A stretch of DNA of 64,000 nt, taken from the NCBI GenBank assembly GCA_964346395.1, contig CAYFUT010000008.1, positions 1 to 64,000 on the forward strand, in the 5' to 3' direction. The position numbers and the translations under genes were made by a program. Positions 58,403 to 64,000 of this stretch are shown here, piece after piece. The number at the start of each line of letters is the position of its first letter. The stretch's first letter is position 1. The stretch is from CAYFUT01 sp964346395. GTDB lineage: Bacteria; Bacillota; Halanaerobiia; Halobacteroidales; Halobacteroidaceae. A model generated the notes under the pieces. It worked only from the letters and a program-made list of their open reading frames with translations. It had not been told where the DNA came from and did not search any database.

Positions 58403-59206
58403 TTAAAATTCAATCGCCTCTACATCTTCCCACTCTAAATCCAGGTCTATGTCTTCCTCTTCCCGCTCAATTTCTAACGGATCCTGTCCATGACAGAGAG
58501 GGCGGTACTCGCAATAAAGACAGCTGTCATTATCTACCCCATAGAATTCATCATAATCGCGATCTTTAATTTCCATAATTAATTTTTCCAGCCGCTGCTG
58601 GTCGCGGTTAAACTGCTCCCGGCTGTAGTAAAATTCAAGCTCCTGCTCCGGATAGCGGGGATTCCAGTAAATTAAAGAAATCTGTTCTGGCTGCCACCTA
58701 CCTTTGGGAGCAAAACTATCCCCAGCCTGCTGTAATACAGACCGATAAACTAGCGTCTGATAACTATGTTCCCAATATTCGCGTTTTAATTGATGGTTGT
58801 TAGTTTTCCAATCATAAATCACTGCCTGCCCGTTCGGGCTGATATACAGTAGATCAAACTTCGCCACCAACTGTACCTCTTTATTTAACCGCAGCGACTG
58901 TTCAGGATAAAATTCTCCCGTTTCTTGGTACGGACAGTAAGCAATTAAATTTTCTAACCACTTCGTTATCTGTTCGCTCATCAGCTGTTTGGGGGCTTCC
59001 ATTTCTCCCCGCGCATAATACCTTTCCGCCAGAGTATGAAACAACTGCCCGGTCTCGTAGATTTTCTGTTCCTGTTCATCGGTCACCCAATCACTGGGCC
59101 AAAACAGCCCATCTATATACCGCCGGCGAAACTTTAACTTACAGGTATCATAACACTTGAGAGCGGAAGCACTAAAATATAAATCAGCTAGCGAATTAGT
59201 CAGCAT
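58403..59206 (-). CDS. PD-(D/E)XK nuclease with Fe-S cysteines (AddB/Cas4/RecB-nuclease-like)
   Basis: A 267-residue nuclease. The motif set is H57 (GQLFHTLAERYY), D118 (AKFDLLYI), D132-x-K134 (VIYDWKTNNH) and Q150 (YQTLVYR), the RecB-nuclease family order. A cysteine near the start (C22, YDTCKLKF) and three near the end (C229, C232, C238) match the 4Fe-4S cage of AddB and Cas4. No cas gene is near, and the gene overlaps a UvrD-type helicase, so a recombination nuclease fits better than Cas4. The C-terminal tail is very acidic. The ATG at 59206 is 10 bases past GAGGAG. Confidence 0.88.
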   Translation of the reverse strand: MLTNSLADLYFSASALKCYDTCKLKFRRRYIDGLFWPSDWVTDEQEQKIYETGQLFHTLAERYYARGEMEAPKQLMSEQITKWLENLIAYCPYQETGEFYPEQSLRLNKEVQLVAKFDLLYISPNGQAVIYDWKTNNHQLKREYWEHSYQTLVYRSVLQQAGDSFAPKGRWQPEQISLIYWNPRYPEQELEFYYSREQFNRDQQRLEKLIMEIKDRDYDEFYGVDNDSCLYCEYRPLCHGQDPLEIEREEEDIDLDLEWEDVEAIEF

Positions 59207-61433
59207 CTTTTTCACGCTCCTCTGCTATATAATTTGTTAGTGCTTGAAATACTAAATTAACTCCTACTTGATCTAAACCGCCACCTTTTCTTTTTACTTG
59301 CTGATAAGCACTCAAAAATAAACCCTGTTTGGCCCGGGTAACTGCCACGTATATTAACCTTATTTTTTCTTTAATTACTTCTACTTTAGCCTGCCAGACC
59401 GGATTAAATTCTCGGTCATGAGTTAATTCCTGCTTGAGTTCCTGCTTAGCCACCGCCACCGGATTGCACTCTTCATCCGCTAAATACCAGTTTTCCCCGC
59501 GGAATTTATCCCCCGGCAGCACCGGATAATCAGCTGTAACCAAAGAAGTAATAAAGACTATATCCCACTCCAAACCTTTAGCCTTATGGGCATTAAGCAC
59601 GCTAATCACTCCCGGCTGCGGCTCAAACCCCTGCCTGCTGTCTAACTTACGGGCAAATCGGGCAAAGGAACGTTCTAACTCCGGTAAATTAGCCACTACG
59701 TCCGTTAACCGCCAGGTGGGGTGGTCCTTTAATTCATCCTTGATCTGCAGGGCAATTCCCTGGGCCAACGCCAGCGTTTCTTCCTTCAGCCCCAGCTCTT
59801 CGGCCAGATACAGAACTAATTCATCAGCTGGCAGCTGCATACTAGCTGTCAGCCAGTTTCTAATTTCACTTAATGCGTCTTTAAAAGCTGTTAACAATTC
59901 CGGATTACCCACCAGATCATCGGGTAGGTCTACCAGGGCCAACTCGCCCCCCACCGGATAGAGCACCTGTTCGACTTCCTGCTCGGCTAAATATTCCTCT
60001 ATAATCTGGTGCTCAGCACCTCCAAATTGGCTTAAGAGACTCTTCTGCAGCAGGTCTAACAATCGGTTTTTACGGTGCGGTCGGGCTAGATATTTGATTG
60101 CCTGCTTAAGAGCAGTAATCGTCTCCTGGTGCTGCTGGCTAATATCCCCTGCTTTCTCATAAGGTGCTCCTCGTTCAGCAAGTTCCTCGACCACTTCCTG
60201 CTGACGGTAGCTATGGGGCACAATAATCGCAATTGTTTTCTCCGGATTATCTGCTGCATAGTTAGCGGCCACCTCAGCTATCTTTTCTACTTCCTGCTGT
60301 TGAGTAGCAAACTGTTTATAAGTGATTGGATACTGCTCCGGCTGCGGGTTAGGATTGGGGTCGTCCTTAGGTGCCGAATGAATCATCTGCTCCGCCAGTG
60401 CTTCTTGACATTCTTCAATCGGGTGTTCTTCCCGCGACCAGGTAACCAAATAATTAGCCAGATCTATAATTTGCGGAGCACTCCGGCTGGAATATAGAAT
60501 CGACCGGCTAGTTACTCCGTCCCGCCGGCAGAAGCGGCGGAAGTTAGCGGGATCCGCAGCGGTAAAGGTCCCAGTAATTGCCTGGTTGGAATCTCCGACC
60601 CGCACTAAATTCCCATTTTCACCGGCCAACAGTTCCAAAATCTTTTCCTGCAGCCGATTAGAATCTTGGGCTTCATCTTCAAATACATAAGTCCATTTCT
60701 TCTGAAGCCTAGTTCGTAGTTCCTGATCTTCCTGCAGCAGCTTCCAGGCATTCATAATCAGATCATTAAAGTCCAGCCAGCCGTTCCGAGCTAACTCCCG
60801 ACTGTATTCGGCATAGATTTCACAGACCCACTGTAGATAAGAGTTAGTAACTAAATTATCATTCAACTCCAAAATTTCTTCTCTCGTTAGGCCTTCCATC
60901 TTTAGATGACTGATTATCTGTTGAATCAGCTTAATAAAGTCCTTCGTCCGCCAGCTGTCTACTGCCCGGGCGTACCAGTCCGACTGGCGCGGCACATCAA
61001 CGATCTGCTCCCAGCGGCGGCGGTTATCTTTTAGCCACTGCTCGGTCAGCGAAGTTAGCAAATCCCACTGGTGATGTTGATCAATAATCCGAAAATCTTC
61101 ATTGATTAATAGATAATCAGGCCGCTCCCGTAGAATATTCATCGCTAGAGAATGTAAAGTCCGCACCTCATAACTGCGGCTGGAACAGATTCCCCGCTGC
61201 TCAAGAAACTGATCTATCCGTCGGCGGAAATTAGCAACAGCTGAATTCATAAAGGTAACAATCAATAATTTCCCCGGCTGAACCTGCTCCTGGGCAATCA
61301 GTTTAGAAGCTAAATAAGCCAGGGTAAAGGTCTTTCCCGCCCCCGGTACCGCCGGCACTGCTAATTTCCCCCGGCGGTATTCGGCTACTTGCTCCTGCCC
61401 CGGCCGCAGATTTATTTCTTCCAAATCAATCAT
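59196..61433 (-). CDS. UvrD/Rep/AddA-type superfamily 1 DNA helicase
   Basis: A 745-residue SF1A helicase. Q-motif LRPGQEQVAEYR, motif I VPGAGKTFTLAY (28-40), motif II EDEAQDS, motif III VGDSNQAI, motif V NAHKAKGLEWD and motif VI YVAVTRAKQGLF are all intact, so it should be an active 3-prime to 5-prime ATPase. It lacks the C-terminal nuclease domain of AddA, and that activity is supplied by the next gene. It overlaps its upstream neighbour by eight bases and the nuclease by 11, so the three are one translational unit. Confidence 0.9.
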   Translation of the reverse strand: MIDLEEINLRPGQEQVAEYRRGKLAVPAVPGAGKTFTLAYLASKLIAQEQVQPGKLLIVTFMNSAVANFRRRIDQFLEQRGICSSRSYEVRTLHSLAMNILRERPDYLLINEDFRIIDQHHQWDLLTSLTEQWLKDNRRRWEQIVDVPRQSDWYARAVDSWRTKDFIKLIQQIISHLKMEGLTREEILELNDNLVTNSYLQWVCEIYAEYSRELARNGWLDFNDLIMNAWKLLQEDQELRTRLQKKWTYVFEDEAQDSNRLQEKILELLAGENGNLVRVGDSNQAITGTFTAADPANFRRFCRRDGVTSRSILYSSRSAPQIIDLANYLVTWSREEHPIEECQEALAEQMIHSAPKDDPNPNPQPEQYPITYKQFATQQQEVEKIAEVAANYAADNPEKTIAIIVPHSYRQQEVVEELAERGAPYEKAGDISQQHQETITALKQAIKYLARPHRKNRLLDLLQKSLLSQFGGAEHQIIEEYLAEQEVEQVLYPVGGELALVDLPDDLVGNPELLTAFKDALSEIRNWLTASMQLPADELVLYLAEELGLKEETLALAQGIALQIKDELKDHPTWRLTDVVANLPELERSFARFARKLDSRQGFEPQPGVISVLNAHKAKGLEWDIVFITSLVTADYPVLPGDKFRGENWYLADEECNPVAVAKQELKQELTHDREFNPVWQAKVEVIKEKIRLIYVAVTRAKQGLFLSAYQQVKRKGGGLDQVGVNLVFQALTNYIAEEREKDAD

Positions 61434-63417
61434 TAGCGCTCACTCCCATCACATCTTCCCGCAGCCAATCCGCTAGCTGACCTTCCTGCTGCCAGCCTCT
61501 ACTGTTAAGAGTACTATCCGCTAAGTAAACTCCGCTAGTCACTTTACTGAGCAAACTCTGGAGATAATCAACTAACTGTTCCCGCTGCAGCGACTGGTTA
61601 AGTTGATCCGTCCATTCTATTTCCGCTTGACTGCGGGACAGAATAAATGGATTACTCAATTCTTTGCCGCCGCCCAAAAACCAGAGTTCACTGGAGATAT
61701 CGACTAAAAACAAGTACTTGACTTGCTCCACATAAGGAACCGAAAGAAAGGTATAAGGGGTAGCCAAAATTACTTTTTCTTCTATATCTTCCTCGCTGAG
61801 CAGTACCTCAGCTGCTAACGTCCCCTTATTCACCATCTCTATAAACCGAGCTCCGACTTCCTGCTCCGAATAATCCCTAAATTCAGCCGCCACTTCTTTA
61901 AAGTCAACAATTGATTTAATTAACTGGCGGCAAGCCAAGATATCCTCTTCTGCCGGCGACAGTGAAGATAAAAAACTGCCAAAGGCTGACCGAAAAAAAT
62001 ACTCCAACTTAAAATCAGTTCCCTGCCAGTCTTCCAGCCAGGCTTTGAATTCATCATATCTTTCTGCTTTGCTAAAGCCTAATTTAGCCCGGAGACCGAC
62101 TTCTTCCATGGCCGGCAGTTCTAAGCCATTATTTTTTATTTCTTCCGCCAGCGAAGAACTGCGCACCGGATCAAAATCTAAAATTAAATTGAAGGTCTGC
62201 ACCAGAGCCGAAAAACTAACTTCCAGTTCCCAGTCTGGTCTAGCCAGTACCGTCAAGACAATCAAAGTCTGGGCAAACTGGTTTTCCAGCAGCAGGCGGC
62301 TGCGGGTTAAATTAACCAGCGAATAATCAGCCTCTGCCGACTCCTGCTCTAAGGTAAACTCCAGCACTTTATCCAAATAAGGAGCTACCAGCGCAATCTC
62401 CTCAGGCTTTACCCCCTGGTTGGCAATCAAATCCTCTACTTTAGCACTAACTTCCGCTAACATTGCCCCGCGCAGTTCGGTGCGTATCGTCTCCTGAATA
62501 AAGTTGCTATAAGGCAATTCACTACCCTCTAAAATCTTGTCCGCTAAATTAGCAGCCAACTCCCGAGCCTCAGGAGCAGCAGTATGGGGCGCCCCTAAGT
62601 CAACAACCTCACCAGAAGCAAGAAAATTTTCGGCTGATTGGGGGGCGGCCCCAAAAAACCGGCCGAAACCTCCTTCCGGATTATAAGTCAAATAACCTAC
62701 TTCCATTTCCGGCAGCAGTCGAGCCACTAAGTCCTGAGCAGTTGCTCCCAACCGCTCCAGATTATCAACAAATAAATATTGATAGCGATCCGTTAATTCC
62801 CCCCAATATTCTTCTGCTGATAGAACGTATTGATTATACAGCCTGATAGTCTGCGAATAATCAAGGCAGCGGTCAACTCGGCAGAGCTGGACAAAATCCT
62901 TCATTACTTCCCAGCTAGCTCGATAAACTGCCTCCTTAGTTTCATCCCCGCCAGCCCAGGCCAGCAATCTCTCCTTCACTTCAGACAGCGACAGATCATT
63001 CATGGCCCCATAATTCAAATTATCAATTAACTGGACCGCAATCTGCTGGGCCGTAGCATTCACTTCCGTAAATTTTTCTTCCTGACGGTGCTGTTCCACT
63101 AATTTACTCATTATGTAGTGCGCCGGTTCCACTGTCATCAGCACCGGGGCCAACTTTTTTCGGCCTCCCGGCAGTTGACTATCAATCAAGTGCCAATAAG
63201 TTCTAACTTCTTGCTGCACAAACCCGAAATAACTATAAATCTCCAATCCACCCATGGCTTCCAGTTCAATCTGACGCCGCCACTCGCGGACGTGATTGCC
63301 ATCGGTAGTCAACACCAAACAGTCATCAGTCTTATTTTTCTCCGCCAACTGGTGATAGGATTCCTGCAGCTGCGTCGTCTTTCCCGCCCCAGTTGGCCCG
63401 GTATAAATTGTCACCAT
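61426..63417 (-). CDS. AddB-like helicase-related protein
   Basis: A 663-residue protein with a Walker A motif at the N-terminus (YTGPTGAGKTTQLQ, G7-T14) and a Walker B-like LFVDNLE near 215. The later UvrD motifs are degenerate or absent. That pattern (intact P-loop, poor helicase motifs, large) is what AddB looks like in AddAB, but there is no C-terminal nuclease or Fe-S domain here. PYTFLSVPYVEQVKYLFLVD is the AddB-like late region. It is the first gene of the operon (helicase-like, helicase, nuclease). The second ATG (63417) is chosen because GGGTGGG overlaps the first. Confidence 0.75.
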   Translation of the reverse strand: MVTIYTGPTGAGKTTQLQESYHQLAEKNKTDDCLVLTTDGNHVREWRRQIELEAMGGLEIYSYFGFVQQEVRTYWHLIDSQLPGGRKKLAPVLMTVEPAHYIMSKLVEQHRQEEKFTEVNATAQQIAVQLIDNLNYGAMNDLSLSEVKERLLAWAGGDETKEAVYRASWEVMKDFVQLCRVDRCLDYSQTIRLYNQYVLSAEEYWGELTDRYQYLFVDNLERLGATAQDLVARLLPEMEVGYLTYNPEGGFGRFFGAAPQSAENFLASGEVVDLGAPHTAAPEARELAANLADKILEGSELPYSNFIQETIRTELRGAMLAEVSAKVEDLIANQGVKPEEIALVAPYLDKVLEFTLEQESAEADYSLVNLTRSRLLLENQFAQTLIVLTVLARPDWELEVSFSALVQTFNLILDFDPVRSSSLAEEIKNNGLELPAMEEVGLRAKLGFSKAERYDEFKAWLEDWQGTDFKLEYFFRSAFGSFLSSLSPAEEDILACRQLIKSIVDFKEVAAEFRDYSEQEVGARFIEMVNKGTLAAEVLLSEEDIEEKVILATPYTFLSVPYVEQVKYLFLVDISSELWFLGGGKELSNPFILSRSQAEIEWTDQLNQSLQREQLVDYLQSLLSKVTSGVYLADSTLNSRGWQQEGQLADWLREDVMGVSAND

Positions 63418-63482
63418 TCTCATCCCACCCTACTAGCAGAGTAATAGCCGCGAAATTATTCTTGTTTTGCTTTATCTTTCTA

Positions 63483-63511
63483 TTGTTTTTCCCGAAAAGT
63501 TAGGTTATCAT
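63483..63511 (+). promoter_or_regulatory. Promoter of the DUF4349 lipoprotein gene
   Basis: TTGTTT (63483-63488) and TATCAT (63506-63511) are 17 bases apart on the plus strand, about 70 bases before the start codon. Confidence 0.5.
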
Positions 63512-63579
63512 GTAATTAAACTTTTTATTATTCCTTAAAATCATAAACTTTACTTTAAATTAGATAAGGAGAATCCATC

Positions 63580-64000
63580 ATGAACAATCGAGTACAAGTT
63601 GCTCCTGTTAAACTAATAATTATCTTCTTAACTATTAGTTTACTGCTGTTAACTACTGCCTGTCAAGGTAATCAACCACAAACATATGATAGTCAGAAAC
63701 AGCAAGTCCGACCGGAAGTAGCCGGCAAAGGCGGTTCGGAGGGCACGCCGCCCGGCAATTCCAGACCCATAGAACAAGAAAATACAGACCGCAAAATTAT
63801 TAAAGAAGCAAATTTGAATCTCGTCAATGATAATTTGGAACCTATTTCCGACAAGATAGAACAGTTAACCGCCGACTATGAAGGATATATTGCCCACGTT
63901 CACCAGTGGGAAGATAATCAGCAGCGCACTTCATACAGCTATACTATTCGCGTTCCTGACCAGCATTTTCACTCATTAATGGCCAACTTGAAATCATTAG
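63580..64000 (+). CDS. DUF4349-domain lipoprotein (partial, cut by window end)
   Basis: The first 140 codons of a plus-strand gene. A signal peptide with lipobox LTTAC (C28) is followed by a low-complexity linker rich in Gln, Gly and Pro (30-65), then the start of a DUF4349 domain (DRKIIKEANLNLVNDNLEPI, YEGYIAHVHQW, YSYTIRVPDQHFHSLM). These proteins are surface or periplasmic lipoproteins of unknown role, usually with a C-terminal membrane helix that is out of view here. The start follows AAGGAGAATCCATC. It is divergent from the helicase/nuclease operon. Confidence 0.85.
   Translation, partial: MNNRVQVAPVKLIIIFLTISLLLLTTACQGNQPQTYDSQKQQVRPEVAGKGGSEGTPPGNSRPIEQENTDRKIIKEANLNLVNDNLEPISDKIEQLTADYEGYIAHVHQWEDNQQRTSYSYTIRVPDQHFHSLMANLKSL

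Noticed and set aside
58253..58438. An open frame crossing the N-gap near 58.3 kb
   Set aside because: It is made mostly of N and of the antisense strand of recJ and the nuclease gene; no ribosome site or protein signal.
58403..59206. Cas4 identity for the Fe-S nuclease
   Set aside because: Same fold and cysteine pattern, but there is no cas gene or CRISPR array nearby and it overlaps a UvrD helicase gene, which fits a recombination nuclease better.

Overview
The window is AT-rich DNA from what looks like an anaerobic, low-GC, diderm Firmicute, most likely of the order Halanaerobiales. This is an inference from gene content and protein style, since there is no rRNA or other phylogenetic marker. 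Supporting points are a sugar-binding protein with a plain signal-peptidase I leader and no lipobox (a soluble periplasmic protein fits an outer-membrane envelope), TrkA/TrkH potassium uptake, a FixC/FixX-type flavoprotein pair, strong AGGAGG ribosome sites, and very AT-rich third codon positions. Most genes are on the minus strand. Three 100-N assembly gaps (39733-39832, 43503-43602, 58299-58398) interrupt it. I saw no rRNA, tRNA or CRISPR array.

Layout. 0.1-3.5 kb: a YbhN/UPF0104-type membrane protein, an unknown coiled-coil membrane protein and a PspC mini-protein. 3.8-13.7 kb: alpha-glucoside locus 1 (MalF- and MalG-type permeases, periplasmic binding protein, LacI regulator, two paralogous GH13 oligo-1,6-glucosidases), with a chemoreceptor upstream whose promoter carries the same operator as the transporter promoter. 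13.7-17.8 kb: a kinase, PP2C phosphatase, vWA and ankyrin/Sel1 cluster of the YegI-YegK-YegL / TerY-P kind. 18.0-25.2 kb: a nadE pseudogene and housekeeping genes (AI-2E-family permease, DegV, DinG-type helicase, radical SAM, MnmM-type methyltransferase, PPC domain). 25.4-29.4 kb: plus-strand thrE-type split exporter and fixCX, with a K+ channel between them on the minus strand. 29.5-35.1 kb: pgsA-type synthase, acylphosphatase, cheY, recU, a beta-propeller lipoprotein and murB. 35.2-39.3 kb: a response regulator, histidine kinase, HtrA and GT2 operon. 39.4-40.0 kb: a repeated structured element next to an assembly gap. 40.0-42.9 kb: trkH-trkA. 43.2-55.7 kb: alpha-glucoside locus 2 (MalF, MalG, lipoprotein binding protein, beta-phosphoglucomutase, two GH65 phosphorylases, LacI), again with its own chemoreceptor upstream. 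56-63.4 kb: recJ and a three-gene helicase/nuclease operon. 63.6 kb to the edge: a DUF4349 lipoprotein on the plus strand, cut by the window end.

How it fits together. Loci 1 and 2 are two versions of one design: promoter, operator, transporter, binding protein, intercistronic stem-loop, regulator and disaccharide-splitting enzymes, with a methyl-accepting chemoreceptor adjacent. Locus 1 would hydrolyse imported alpha-glucosides. Locus 2 would split them with phosphate and feed beta-glucose-1-phosphate through beta-phosphoglucomutase to glucose-6-phosphate. Neither locus has its own ABC ATPase, so a shared MsmX/MalK-type ATPase elsewhere is implied. The operators of locus 1 (TGGAAG-NN-CTTCCA) and locus 2 (TGTAAMC-GRTTNCA) differ, which suggests each LacI protein controls its own transporter and chemoreceptor pair.
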